Assembly: GCA_024692235.1 (NCBI GenBank)
Contig: JAILMW010000023.1
Span: 1-58,153 of the forward strand
Length of the DNA stretch: 58,153 nt
Source: Saccharofermentans sp.
GTDB taxonomy: Bacteria; Bacillota; Clostridia; Saccharofermentanales; Saccharofermentanaceae
Direction of reading: 5' to 3'
Both the position numbers and the translations under genes were made by a program. Below, one piece after another: positions 24,174-33,188 of the stretch. The stretch's first letter is position 1. Each line of letters starts with the position of its first letter. The notes below the pieces were generated by a model that was given only the letters and a program-made list of their open reading frames with translations, was not told the origin of the DNA and did no database searches.

Positions 24174-26393
24174 CTTAAGGCTCTCCGTCATCTCAACATT
24201 CCTGACCTTACGGCCGAGGAGGATCATCGATAATATATAGGACCCCAGCGTGATCGCTATACATATGATGACCGACTTTACGGAAACCACTGACTCGATA
24301 TAGGAGTTATACTTCGCAGCCTGAGTATCGAAGTTCATCTTATTGAACCACACGCCTCCCAGGATACCGAGCGCGATACCTATCGGGAGCAGAGCATGGT
24401 AGATATTCGTTACCACGCTGTTGATCTCTCTGTCCCTGTAGCCTAATACCTTGAGCATCGATACGACAGTAGTACTCTCATTAAGGAGGATATTGACCAT
24501 AAGATAAGTTGTTATGACCGATATGACTGTCGCTATTACCGATACGGGCATCAGCATATCGTGCATACCCTGATTGATCGTTTTATCAAGAGATTCGGCA
24601 AGGGACTTCTTGCTCACTTCGCGGAGCAGTTCGGAATCCTTGTAGTCAATGCGGTCCCTGCTCATCACCATGTTATATGTTCCTTCGGGAAGCCCGAGAA
24701 GTTCATTAACGGTGTCACGGTCAGATACGATCAGGGACTGGGATCCGTTAACGAATATCCCCGCTATCTCTATCTCATATTCGTCAAGATCGGATATATT
24801 TACCAGCGTAATGGTATCGCCCGCCTTAAGCCCGTATGCATATGAGCTCATCTGTGAGATATAATACTTACCTTCCTCAAGCTCGATCCTGTTACCGTTC
24901 TCATCCTCGACCTTAAGGAGAGGATCGACATCTAATCCCATCATGGTAATAAGATCGGGATTATCCTTTACTTCGAACGAAGCAGCCGTAACTGCAGATC
25001 CGGTATCGGGCATACCAGTCCCGGGAACCTTCAGGAAATATTCATATTCGAAGTCACCCGTCGCATATACACTCTCATTTACATAACGGCTTATGGAATC
25101 TACACAGGAGAATGTGAATGCCACGAGCACGCCTCCGAGAGCGATACCGAATACTACCAGCATGGTCCTGGGAAAATGTCCGAAGATCGCACGGATCTTA
25201 TACTTGGTCCTGAAGCTGAGCTTAGACTTACGAAGTCCGTATCTCTTCTTTCCTTTCCCTGCAAGGCCCTTGATCATCTCTATGGCGCTGCCTCTCATAT
25301 TTATGAGCGCAGTCACGAATACCGCTATCGTATAAGCAATGACAGGGAGTACTATCGCTACGACTGCGGACTCCGGTCTTATACTCGTGACCTCATAGAA
25401 CACCTCCATCTTGTCTTCTATCAGAACAGCAGACAGATACCCCAGAAGAGGATAAGCAGCGACTGATCCCAGTATTCCTCCGAGAAGAGCGGGGATCGCT
25501 CCGAACAGGCTGTAGTGAAGTGCCAGTTCGATCCTTCTGTAACCCAGTGCGTTAAGGACTCCTATCATCTTTCTCTCGTTCTTTATCTTTCTTCCTAGAA
25601 CGACGGATATCAGTACTACCATGAACAACATGGTAGTAGGAAGGATGGTATTGACCGTATACTTCAGTTCATTGAACTGATCTATAGGACTTTGGATCCT
25701 GGTATTGTTGTCGATGGAAAGATACGATAGCATACCGTATTCCTCGTTGATGGATCTTCTGAATTCACTGACATCAGTATCTTCACCATACCTAACAGCA
25801 TATACCGTTGCCTTCTCCGCGTCGTCATACTCCTCAAAGACCAAAGACCTGACAACACCTATACCGAACATGTCACTGTCGGAGAATGTATCCGTAACGT
25901 TCTTCAGACAGAAGAGATAATCTGTCCTGATGACTGTTCCGCACACCGTATAATCCTTACCTGCGATCCGGATACTGTCACCGATCTCAATACCGTGGCG
26001 TTCCATGAAGAGGCCGTTTAACAGGATATCGTCATCTCCCGAGAGTGCTTCTCCTTCCTGTACCCTGATACGGTTTATCTCATTATCATCAGCAAATATC
26101 CTGACTTCCGCATCGCTTCCGTCCACATCAAGATCGATATAGTCCTGACGCTCCAAAGTAACATCGTGATCCTTCTCTATCTCGTCGATATCTTCAAGAG
26201 GCATCATGGTCACAAATTCCGCATCTTCCAGGTTCGCCTCGCTAAGGAGCTCCTCAAAGCTCTCCTGTTGTACTCCGTAGGAGGATTCGAAAGACACGTG
26301 AAGGCATGTCACCAGTGCCGTAAGGAGCACTATGCTCAGATAAAAGGACAGATTACCCCTGACATTTCTCTTATAGCGTTTATTTAATGTCAT
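24159..26393 (-). CDS. ABC transporter permease, FtsX/MacB type
   Basis: 744 residues: N-terminal helix (about 13-31), extracellular domain, FtsX block of three helices, short linker, a further helix, a second extracellular domain and three C-terminal helices. It is a paralogue of 12143-14758 (both have the REINS-type motif before a late helix: LGYRDREINSVV here, LGYENREINSLY there) but lacks the coiled-coil region. It starts 11 bp after its ATPase. The substrate is unknown. The terminator hairpin overlaps its last codons. Confidence 0.85.
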   Translation of the reverse strand: MTLNKRYKRNVRGNLSFYLSIVLLTALVTCLHVSFESSYGVQQESFEELLSEANLEDAEFVTMMPLEDIDEIEKDHDVTLERQDYIDLDVDGSDAEVRIFADDNEINRIRVQEGEALSGDDDILLNGLFMERHGIEIGDSIRIAGKDYTVCGTVIRTDYLFCLKNVTDTFSDSDMFGIGVVRSLVFEEYDDAEKATVYAVRYGEDTDVSEFRRSINEEYGMLSYLSIDNNTRIQSPIDQFNELKYTVNTILPTTMLFMVVLISVVLGRKIKNERKMIGVLNALGYRRIELALHYSLFGAIPALLGGILGSVAAYPLLGYLSAVLIEDKMEVFYEVTSIRPESAVVAIVLPVIAYTIAVFVTALINMRGSAIEMIKGLAGKGKKRYGLRKSKLSFRTKYKIRAIFGHFPRTMLVVFGIALGGVLVAFTFSCVDSISRYVNESVYATGDFEYEYFLKVPGTGMPDTGSAVTAASFEVKDNPDLITMMGLDVDPLLKVEDENGNRIELEEGKYYISQMSSYAYGLKAGDTITLVNISDLDEYEIEIAGIFVNGSQSLIVSDRDTVNELLGLPEGTYNMVMSRDRIDYKDSELLREVSKKSLAESLDKTINQGMHDMLMPVSVIATVISVITTYLMVNILLNESTTVVSMLKVLGYRDREINSVVTNIYHALLPIGIALGILGGVWFNKMNFDTQAAKYNSYIESVVSVKSVIICIAITLGSYILSMILLGRKVRNVEMTESLKDNRE

Positions 26394-26404
26394 CGCATCT
26401 CACC

Positions 26405-27103
26405 TCATATCTCAAGCTCGTCGACGGATCGCTTATCGGAATTAACGGTATTCTCAACTATCTTTCCGTCATGTATCCTTACGATCCTGTCGGCCATTCC
26501 GGCTATTCCCTCATTATGCGTGATGATAAGTATCGTCGTACCGTAATCGGCATTTACCTTCTCCAGCATCTTAAGGACATATCTCGAAGACTTGGAATCA
26601 AGCGCTCCCGTCAGCTCATCGCACAGCAGGATATCGGGATTCTTCACAAGGGCCCTGGCGATGGCACATCTCTGCTGCTGACCTCCTGACAGTTCCCTCG
26701 GGAACTTATGCTTATGCTTTGTAAGCTCCAGCGTATCCAGAAGCTTATCGATATCAAGAGGATCCTTCGATATATCAGCTACTACTTCGACATTTTCTCT
26801 TACCGTAAGATCAGGGATCAGGTTATAGGATTGAAATACGAATCCTACATACTTTCGCCTGTAATCCGTAAGGCCGTTCTTCTTAAGACCCGTGATCCCC
26901 GTATCGCCTATCCGGATAGTACCCGAATCGAGCCTGTCGATCCCTCCGATCATATTAAGGAGAGTGGATTTACCGGATCCCGACGGACCCAGGATGACTG
27001 TTATCTCGCCCTTCTCGGTCCCAAAGTTTACATTGTCCATGGCTCTTATAAGGCTCTCGCCTTCTCCGTATTCCTTGACTGCATCTCTTACTTCTACGAA
27101 CAT
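26405..27103 (-). CDS. ABC transporter ATPase, MacB/LolD type
   Basis: 232 residues: Walker A GPSGSGKST, signature LSGGQQQR, Walker B ILLCDELTGALD and H-loop IITHN. The Walker B region has DEL where most relatives have DEP. It pairs with the permease 11 bp downstream. The 76-bp gap to the upstream AraC gene has no metal box but holds the inverted repeat CCCTGA/TCAGGG (27137-27153), a possible operator of that AraC protein. Confidence 0.9.
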   Translation of the reverse strand: MFVEVRDAVKEYGEGESLIRAMDNVNFGTEKGEITVILGPSGSGKSTLLNMIGGIDRLDSGTIRIGDTGITGLKKNGLTDYRRKYVGFVFQSYNLIPDLTVRENVEVVADISKDPLDIDKLLDTLELTKHKHKFPRELSGGQQQRCAIARALVKNPDILLCDELTGALDSKSSRYVLKMLEKVNADYGTTILIITHNEGIAGMADRIVRIHDGKIVENTVNSDKRSVDELEI

Positions 27104-27179
27104 CTCTTTACCTCCAAAAGTGCATATTGACCCTTACCCTGAGGTCTTCAGGGCTATTGTTATCTTTTTATCTCCACGT

Positions 27180-28175
27180 TTACGGATTAAGTCTTCTGTA
27201 TTCCATAGGCGTTACGCCGTATGTCTTCTTGAACAATGAGCAGAACTTACTCTGGTTCTGATATCCCGCCTCATAAGAGATATCCGCTATGCTTCTGTCC
27301 GTATCCCTTATATCTTCCGCTGCTTTCTTCATCCTTATGTCCTGAAGATATGTATACATAGGTACTCCGTATACCTTTCGGAAGTATTTCTTCAGGGTAG
27401 GTGCGGTGCATCCCAGACGCTCTGCTATATCTTCAGCGGTAAGATGAGCAGCGGTATTCTCTAGGATGAGCTTTTCCGCTTCCTCAGCGAGCCTTCTCTG
27501 GCCGGCGGTAGTATATTCGCTCTTTCCCAGCGGGATAACATCGTCATTTAGGAGCAGAAAGACAAGTCTTGTTACCTGGAGCCTTGCATACTCAAGATCT
27601 ATAGTTCTGTCGTCTATCCTTGCCATAAGGCTTTCCACTATATTCCTGAATTCAGAGGAAGCATTCCCGAGAAAGCACGTCTCGTCTCTTTCTATAAGTG
27701 CCGTAGCCTTCTCTTTGGTTATTCCGAATGACTTCAGCGTCTGCCTTTCGTCCTCCGACATCATGTCGAAATTAAAGTAGAGGCCGAATCCTACGTAATC
27801 ATCCTTAGTAAAAGACAGGACGGTACCGGTATCGTTCTTATCAAACGCGACCATTCCTTCTTCAAGGTAAGCATATTTGCCCTTTCCTTTGAGATAGACC
27901 TCCACTCTTCCGCTGACACAGTAATTGAGCTTAAAGAACTTTATCTTCTTTATGACTTCCATACTCTTCGGGAGCTTATCAACAGACATCTCGGAACTGT
28001 AAGGGACACCGAAATAGAATATGCCCATGCCGCTATACGGCATCACGACATTCGCTGTCAGTCCCACATATGCGAAATCCACTTCAGTAATACATTCATT
28101 GACCCGTTTAAAACCGATCCCGCCCATGGTGGCACCTGCAGCCACTTTTCTCATTACGCTCTCAAAACCGTTCAT
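27180..28175 (-). CDS. AraC family regulator next to second MacB-like ABC operon
   Basis: 331 residues: N-terminal cupin-like sensor region and C-terminal double helix-turn-helix (LTAEDIAERLGCTAPTLKKYF, then ISYEAGYQNQSKFCSLFKK). The ATG at 28175 follows GGAAGG by 7 bases and is preferred to the upstream ATG at 28190, which overlaps that site. It is on the same strand as and 76 bp upstream of the ABC operon, so it probably controls it. A degenerate metal box (28211-28226) precedes it. Confidence 0.85.
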   Translation of the reverse strand: MNGFESVMRKVAAGATMGGIGFKRVNECITEVDFAYVGLTANVVMPYSGMGIFYFGVPYSSEMSVDKLPKSMEVIKKIKFFKLNYCVSGRVEVYLKGKGKYAYLEEGMVAFDKNDTGTVLSFTKDDYVGFGLYFNFDMMSEDERQTLKSFGITKEKATALIERDETCFLGNASSEFRNIVESLMARIDDRTIDLEYARLQVTRLVFLLLNDDVIPLGKSEYTTAGQRRLAEEAEKLILENTAAHLTAEDIAERLGCTAPTLKKYFRKVYGVPMYTYLQDIRMKKAAEDIRDTDRSIADISYEAGYQNQSKFCSLFKKTYGVTPMEYRRLNP

Positions 28176-28210
28176 TTCTTTGCCTTCCATGTGAACAGTG
28201 TACCACATCA

Positions 28211-28226
28211 GTTAGCATATACTTAC
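28211..28226. promoter_or_regulatory. Degenerate metalloregulator box upstream of AraC gene
   Basis: GTTAGC-ATAT-ACTTAC: perfect left half, two mismatches in the right half, 35 bp before the start codon. It is the weakest of the listed boxes. Confidence 0.5.
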
Positions 28227-28269
28227 TCCATTTGTCGCAATTTGCTCCAAATGAAACCTCGAAGAAAAG

Positions 28270-29172
28270 TCACAAATTTGACGAAGAGAGCTCTCCTATC
28301 CATTCACTCATAAGATCTATTGCCTCTCTCCCTTCCGGGAAGAAGCTGCAAAGAGCCCAATCGTGACACATAGGCTTTACGATGGTCCTGATCTGGACTT
28401 TTTGCTCCCTTAACATTGTTACATAATCATCTACGAGAGGGTAGAACAGCTCGTGGGAGCCATAGAACATCAGTATCGGAGGAAAATCCCCGTGATCGAT
28501 ATACTCGGGGCTTATATCCGGTGAATCAAGAGGAACACCCCGGCACCAGTTCTCCGCGATAGTGTCATTCATCGCGACACTGAGGATAGGATCATGAGAC
28601 TCCATCTCCTTGCGAATATCACGCTTAGCCCCGTTTTCCAGACCGCAGGCAGGTGATATGACTATAAGACCACCGGGTCTCGCAGATAATCCGGCAGTCA
28701 GGCTCAATACAAGATTAGCCCCTGCCGAATCGCCCATAAAGACGATATCTCCGGCCTTATATTCCTGAAGCATGGTCAGGTAGAACATCTCGAGCCAAGT
28801 AAGGGCATCCCTGACATTATGCTTCGGCGCCAGGGGATAATGAGCGATAAAGATCTCTGCATCCGTCATCAGTGCAAGTCTTCGGGCTGTATCATAGTGA
28901 AGTCTCGTGGCTCTGGCCATGCCTCCGCCTCCCGGAAGGAAGAGGATCTCCCGCTTAGGATCGCCGCTCATATTGTCAGATCTTATCCTGTGAACGGTAC
29001 AGCCGTTGAACTCACTCTTACGAACTGTCAGTCCCTTATGCATAGACCGGGGTAGTCTTATCTCATCGCACTTACCCGAGAACATATCAGACATGCTCCC
29101 TTTAGCTCCTCCGCCGGGGAGCTTATTGAGAAGAAAACATCCGCCTTCCGCCAATCTGTATATCAGACTCAT
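28270..29172 (-). CDS. Alpha/beta hydrolase, HSL-type esterase
   Basis: 300 residues. The hormone-sensitive-lipase family features are present: an oxyanion motif of the HGGG type (here LPGGGGMARATR), nucleophile elbow GDSAGAN and a late His (MCHDWAL) with an Asp in between. It would hydrolyse esters of small acyl compounds in the cytoplasm. It is last gene of a box-controlled operon with two methyltransferases and a membrane protein, overlapping the latter by 4 bp. Esterases with iron genes can open siderophore esters, but nothing here proves such a role. Confidence 0.82.
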   Translation of the reverse strand: MSLIYRLAEGGCFLLNKLPGGGAKGSMSDMFSGKCDEIRLPRSMHKGLTVRKSEFNGCTVHRIRSDNMSGDPKREILFLPGGGGMARATRLHYDTARRLALMTDAEIFIAHYPLAPKHNVRDALTWLEMFYLTMLQEYKAGDIVFMGDSAGANLVLSLTAGLSARPGGLIVISPACGLENGAKRDIRKEMESHDPILSVAMNDTIAENWCRGVPLDSPDISPEYIDHGDFPPILMFYGSHELFYPLVDDYVTMLREQKVQIRTIVKPMCHDWALCSFFPEGREAIDLMSEWIGELSSSNL

Positions 29173-29840
29173 CCGAGCTTCTCCTGCTTTTTCCAGTAGA
29201 AGAGCGCCGTTATGTACATAAGCCCTTCACCAAGGCTCTCACATGAACCCCAGCACCCTTCTAATGCAGATCCCTTGAATAGCATACTCCAGAGGATACC
29301 AAGCGCTATCGCACCGATCGGACCCACAAAGATAAAGAAACGGGAAAGCTTGCTCTTGCCGCTTAAGACCATTATAGCAAGTACCACGAACTGAACATAC
29401 AGGGCAATGATTATCACCAGATCGACAGGTGTGACCCAGGGAATGATCGTCTTACAGGCCGAAGTCGCCAGCTCAGGAGAACCTCCCGCCGACAGTATCG
29501 CCTTATATGTAAAAGGCATGAGACACCCGAGATTAAAGTGTGCAAGTGTAGTACCGCCGACTCCTGCTGCTCCTATGATCATTATCTTGGAGAGCACCTT
29601 ACCGCAGACTTTCTTTGTCATCTCATAAAGGCTCTGAAATCCGAACAGCATCAGGGCCATGCCTATAAATCCCAGAAATGCCGACGCGGTAAATCTCCAC
29701 GCGGGCATGGATTCGAATACGGGATCTATATCCAGATGCGCATCTCTTCCTGGATATACATACAGGAGGCAATCACCAATCATGAACAGCACGCCTCCGA
29801 TAAATCCGAGTATCGCACTTATCTTCTGTCTTATATACAT
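29169..29840 (-). CDS. Multi-pass membrane protein, DUF6796-like
   Basis: 223 residues, about six or seven membrane helices. It opens with a helix ending MIGDCLLYVYPG and ends with CESLGEGLMYITALFYWKKQ. The protein at 39007-39711 has matching features (GIGDWLIGYEPAG at the start, CGESWGYAFMCLAFLAEQKR at the end), so the two are paralogues. The family is only tentatively recognised and its function is not known. It overlaps the esterase start by 4 bp and follows two methyltransferases. Confidence 0.65.
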   Translation of the reverse strand: MYIRQKISAILGFIGGVLFMIGDCLLYVYPGRDAHLDIDPVFESMPAWRFTASAFLGFIGMALMLFGFQSLYEMTKKVCGKVLSKIMIIGAAGVGGTTLAHFNLGCLMPFTYKAILSAGGSPELATSACKTIIPWVTPVDLVIIIALYVQFVVLAIMVLSGKSKLSRFFIFVGPIGAIALGILWSMLFKGSALEGCWGSCESLGEGLMYITALFYWKKQEKLG

Positions 29841-29857
29841 AAGATCAACCTTCTTTC

Positions 29858-30457
29858 CTAAATTTTCTTTCTCAGGATGATCTGCTCCTCGAACTTACCG
29901 GTCTCACGGTGAGAGACAAGTTCCAGACCGCATATCCCTGCCGAAGCGACAGTCGTATTCAGATCAAAGATGCACTCGTCCATACGTGTCTTTCTCACGG
30001 AATCTGCATACATGGTATTGAATGTATTGATGAAGATCCCGTCATCCTTCATGACCCTTCTTATCTCCGAGAGCACCTTCCGCGGATCATTCCAGAAATA
30101 ACATGTGTCTGTCGTTATGACTGCATCAAAGAACGACGATTGATAAGGAAGATCCCCGGCATCTCCTACGGACAGCAGCGCGGAATCCCCGAGCGCCTTA
30201 GAGGCCGTACCGTGCATCTCTTCTGATATATCCACACCGTAGAGGCTCATATCGGGATACATAGCCCTGATGATCTGAAGCTGCTTTCCGTTACCGTAAC
30301 CTATCTCCAGGATCCTTTTACGACCTTCGAGACGAACAGAATTAGCTTTGTACATCCTCTTATTGGACAGGTTCATGATCTTAGCCAGGAAGATCCCGAG
30401 GCCACCCGAAGGCGCACCGAACTGTCTTATGAAATAGTTATCCCTGCCCAATCTCAT
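29858..30457 (-). CDS. SAM-dependent methyltransferase (class I)
   Basis: 199 residues. The SAM site is ILEIGYGNGKQLQII (motif I), YGVDISEEM (acidic loop) and DAVITTDTCYFWNDPRKVL (motifs II-III), as in small-molecule methyltransferases (Methyltransf_11/25 type). The substrate is unknown. It follows another methyltransferase by 12 bp in the boxed operon. Residue identity with that neighbour is limited to the SAM motifs. Confidence 0.88.
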   Translation of the reverse strand: MRLGRDNYFIRQFGAPSGGLGIFLAKIMNLSNKRMYKANSVRLEGRKRILEIGYGNGKQLQIIRAMYPDMSLYGVDISEEMHGTASKALGDSALLSVGDAGDLPYQSSFFDAVITTDTCYFWNDPRKVLSEIRRVMKDDGIFINTFNTMYADSVRKTRMDECIFDLNTTVASAGICGLELVSHRETGKFEEQIILRKKI

Positions 30458-30469
30458 TACTCCATATCA

Positions 30470-31096
30470 TTATGCCTTGATACCGGAGACAGCGATCCAG
30501 GGCTTCTTATCATGATGTTCTATCCGGATATCCGTAAATCCTGCGGATTCAAGAGCTGTCCGGATCGCTTCCGGAGTATGGCACTTCATGCCGTCTATGA
30601 TCTTCTCGAACTTAAGGCCGGTCTCATCGGTACCGTCCGATTCATTAACGATAAGAAAGAGTCCGCCGGGCTTTAATATCCCTGCGACTTCCGCGAAGCA
30701 TCTCTCAAGACCCGGCCAGAAATATATAGTCTCAAATGCAGTAGCCAGATCGTATCTTTCCTTAGGGAGCTTAAGCGCAGATACATCCCCGCGGACTACT
30801 ACCATCTTGCCTTTGGAGATCGCTTCCTTATTGTATGCTCTGGCCTTATCCACTGATACTTCCGAATAGTCAAGAGCCGTCACGTTAGCTGCCGGATACT
30901 TACCAAGGAGCGCTCCGGCATTTCTTCCTCCGCCGCAGCCCAAGTCTACTACTTCCCTTGCTTCTATCCGAGGAATATACGACATTCCCCAGTCGGCCAT
31001 CTTCGCATGACCGCCGTTCATGCCGTTTACCATCATCTCTCCGAGAAATCCCTCGGGCTTTCTTGTCTGATTAACATATTTCCTGAACAGTCCCAT
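30470..31096 (-). CDS. SAM-dependent methyltransferase (class I), first gene of boxed operon
   Basis: 208 residues: motif I VVDLGCGGGRNAGALL, VTALDYSEVSVDKA, GDVSALKLPKERYDLATAFETIYFWPGL. Methyltransferases of this kind act on small molecules. The start is preceded by AAGGAGGGTG. The promoter carries the box GTTAGT-CTCG-GCTAAC (31114-31129). It leads an operon of two methyltransferases, a membrane protein and an esterase. Confidence 0.9.
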   Translation of the reverse strand: MGLFRKYVNQTRKPEGFLGEMMVNGMNGGHAKMADWGMSYIPRIEAREVVDLGCGGGRNAGALLGKYPAANVTALDYSEVSVDKARAYNKEAISKGKMVVVRGDVSALKLPKERYDLATAFETIYFWPGLERCFAEVAGILKPGGLFLIVNESDGTDETGLKFEKIIDGMKCHTPEAIRTALESAGFTDIRIEHHDKKPWIAVSGIKA

Positions 31097-31113
31097 ATAA
31101 CACCCTCCTTACG

Positions 31114-31144
31114 GTTAGTCTCGGCTAACCAAGGATGATTATAT
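31114..31144 (-). promoter_or_regulatory. Promoter element and box of methyltransferase operon
   Basis: Box GTTAGT-CTCG-GCTAAC at 31114-31129, with a minus-strand -10 TATAAT (plus 31139-31144) just upstream of it and a weak -35 TTTAAC 16 bp further. The box would cover the transcription start. Confidence 0.72.
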
Positions 31145-31178
31145 CACAGAGCACGTTAAGTTAAAGATGAATATGACC

Positions 31179-32546
31179 TTAGCGGAAGCAGAACATCAGC
31201 ATAACGATCGCAAATCCGATGACAAATGCCAGTGCGCCTTTATCATTATCCTTTTTAGTCGCGATCAGAGGGATCTCTTCTATGGTGGCATATATTATGG
31301 CTCCGCCTGAACATGCCATGATATAAGGAAGGGATGCGGGAAAAAGCAATGCCACTATAACGGTAATGATTCCGAGAAGAGGAATAGGAACGCCTGAAAC
31401 GATACCCATAAAGAAAGCCTTGCCGGTAGTAGATCCTTTCTCACGTATGGGAAGTGAGACAAAGAGTGCTTCCGGGATATTCTGGATAGCAATAGCAACA
31501 GCCAATACAAATGCAGCTGATACGGATATCCATTCTGTCTCCATGAAGTGCCCCGCATAGATGACGCCGAGTGATACTCCTTCAGGTATATGATGTATAA
31601 CTTCCGTGAGCATTACCTTCATATCAGGATCCAGCTTGCTCTTAGGACCTTCCGTGATATCTGAATATGCATGAGTATGAGGGATGATATGATCAAGTAA
31701 GAGGTGAAGGATAACTCCCGCAAAAAAGCAGATGATGACGGGGATTATCGCATTATCATGAGCTTCCTTAAGTCCTGATACGGCAGGCTCCAGCATTCCC
31801 CAGACAGCTATGGATATCATGATACCCGAAGCGCCTCCGACAAATATCATCCTCAGGTCATCAGAGATATTGTTCCTCTTGGCATATACTATCGCCGCAC
31901 CAAGGAGCGTACCTATAAGAGGTATGAGCATTCCGAATATGGTATCGCCGTCAGACAGGACCTGTGATCTGTCCAGGTGAGTTATAAGGGAACGAAGACC
32001 TATGAATATAAGGATGGTTCCGCCCATGATCTCGGAACCGGACTTATAACGCGTTCCGAACAGATTACCTATCTTTACACCGATCATGGAGATGATGCAG
32101 GTAACAACTGCGATCATCGCGACCGCAAAGAGTACATTGATCATCTTACCTGAAGAAAAGACCTTGACCGGAACGGCTACAAATGTGATACCTACAGCCA
32201 GAGCATCGATACTGGTGGCGATCGCCATCATAAACATTGTCTTTACATCAAATCCCGGCTTAGCTTCCTCAGGCGGACCGAAGGATTCCTTGATCATATT
32301 GCCGCCGATAAGAGTCAGCAGGATAAATGCCACCCAGGGAGCAACCGCTGTTATAAGATTCTCAAATCTTGAACCTACAAGATATCCGATAAAGGGCATC
32401 AAGCCCTGAAATGTTCCGAACCATATACCGCAAAGAAGATATTCCTTTATCGTTACCTTCTTTACTGCCAGTCCCTTACATATGGATACTGCGAATGCAT
32501 CCATAGCAAGACCGACTGATAAGAGCAATAATTCAAAAAGCCCCAT
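31179..32546 (-). CDS. MntP-like manganese exporter fused to a ZIP-like transporter
   Basis: 455 residues in one frame. Residues 1-190 are a complete MntP: six helices with the paired Asp motifs AMDAFAVS (Asp16) and SIDALAVG (Asp114). After a short linker (THLDRSQVLSDGDT), residues 203-455 are a complete ZIP-like domain of about eight helices with HHIPEG (318-323) and QNIPEA (355-360). In canonical ZIPs these are HNxPEG and (H/Q)NxPEG, so the metal site is altered at two places. MntP expels Mn; ZIPs normally import, so the direction of the second half is open. It diverges from 32685-33185; the box at 32618-32633 lies 72 bp upstream. Confidence 0.88.
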   Translation of the reverse strand: MGLFELLLLSVGLAMDAFAVSICKGLAVKKVTIKEYLLCGIWFGTFQGLMPFIGYLVGSRFENLITAVAPWVAFILLTLIGGNMIKESFGPPEEAKPGFDVKTMFMMAIATSIDALAVGITFVAVPVKVFSSGKMINVLFAVAMIAVVTCIISMIGVKIGNLFGTRYKSGSEIMGGTILIFIGLRSLITHLDRSQVLSDGDTIFGMLIPLIGTLLGAAIVYAKRNNISDDLRMIFVGGASGIMISIAVWGMLEPAVSGLKEAHDNAIIPVIICFFAGVILHLLLDHIIPHTHAYSDITEGPKSKLDPDMKVMLTEVIHHIPEGVSLGVIYAGHFMETEWISVSAAFVLAVAIAIQNIPEALFVSLPIREKGSTTGKAFFMGIVSGVPIPLLGIITVIVALLFPASLPYIMACSGGAIIYATIEEIPLIATKKDNDKGALAFVIGFAIVMLMFCFR

Positions 32547-32617
32547 TATTCCCGCCTTCTTTTCCGTTTATCCTCATATTCTATCTCAAATGCTTTGATT
32601 TCGCACCAGGCTCATCG

Positions 32618-32651
32618 GTTAGTTGCAACTAACTATCAGTCGTATTACTAT
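32618..32651 (+). promoter_or_regulatory. Palindromic box overlapping a -35, divergent region
   Basis: Box GTTAGT-TGCA-ACTAAC (32618-32633) is a perfect palindrome of a variant sequence. On the plus strand TTGCAA inside it (32623-32628) could be a -35, with TACTAT (32646-32651) as -10 after 17 bp. It lies between the divergent MntP-ZIP gene and the membrane protein gene at 32685. Confidence 0.65.
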
Positions 32652-32684
32652 TGTAGTGATCAAATGAAAGGATCGGGGATAGCT

Positions 32685-33185
32685 ATGTTGATAACGATAC
32701 TTCTTTCGATAATGATGATGGCGGGACTATTCCTTCTCCTGTGGGGCGGAGTCGGTTTTATCCAGGATAAGAGATTCATGTCTTCCGCGCCCAAGGAAGC
32801 ACTTGCGGTCGTTCCTGACAGGCTGCCCGAACGCTTTAAGGGACAGTATGCATTAGGCTATGTAATGGTCACCGTAGCATTCGCACTTATGGGCGGAGCA
32901 GTCGTATTAGGAGCCTGGCACGGGATCGTCAATGATTATACTTTTCTGCAGTTCTTTATAAGATTCATGATAATGCTCCTGGCACTCAAGGCCTATGACG
33001 TTATCTTCTTTGACTGGGTGCTCCTCTGTAATCAGGGATTCGGCTTCTTTACCCATTACTATCCGCAGGTCAGGGATGTCTATAACAGAAGTCTCTTCGG
33101 CTATAACAAGAAAGATCATATCATCCATGTCATATTTTTCTTCCCTGCGTGTGCACTGCTCTCATGGATATGTACTCTGATCTGA
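32685..33185 (+). CDS. Membrane protein of unknown function
   Basis: 166 residues with four predicted helices (about 1-23, 60-83, 90-110 and 145-165). A conserved-looking cytoplasmic part contains FFTHYYPQVRDVY and GYNKKDHIIH. No family was recognised. The ATG at 32685 follows a GGGGA site; 32664 is an alternative. It is transcribed from a promoter overlapping a metalloregulator box and ends 3 bp before the convergent TetR gene. Confidence 0.6.
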   Translation: MLITILLSIMMMAGLFLLLWGGVGFIQDKRFMSSAPKEALAVVPDRLPERFKGQYALGYVMVTVAFALMGGAVVLGAWHGIVNDYTFLQFFIRFMIMLLALKAYDVIFFDWVLLCNQGFGFFTHYYPQVRDVYNRSLFGYNKKDHIIHVIFFFPACALLSWICTLI

Positions 33186-33188
33186 TGA

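Noticed and set aside
27137..27153. CCCTGA/TCAGGG hairpin as terminator of the AraC gene
   Set aside because: No T-run follows on the minus strand; it is more likely an operator or chance repeat.
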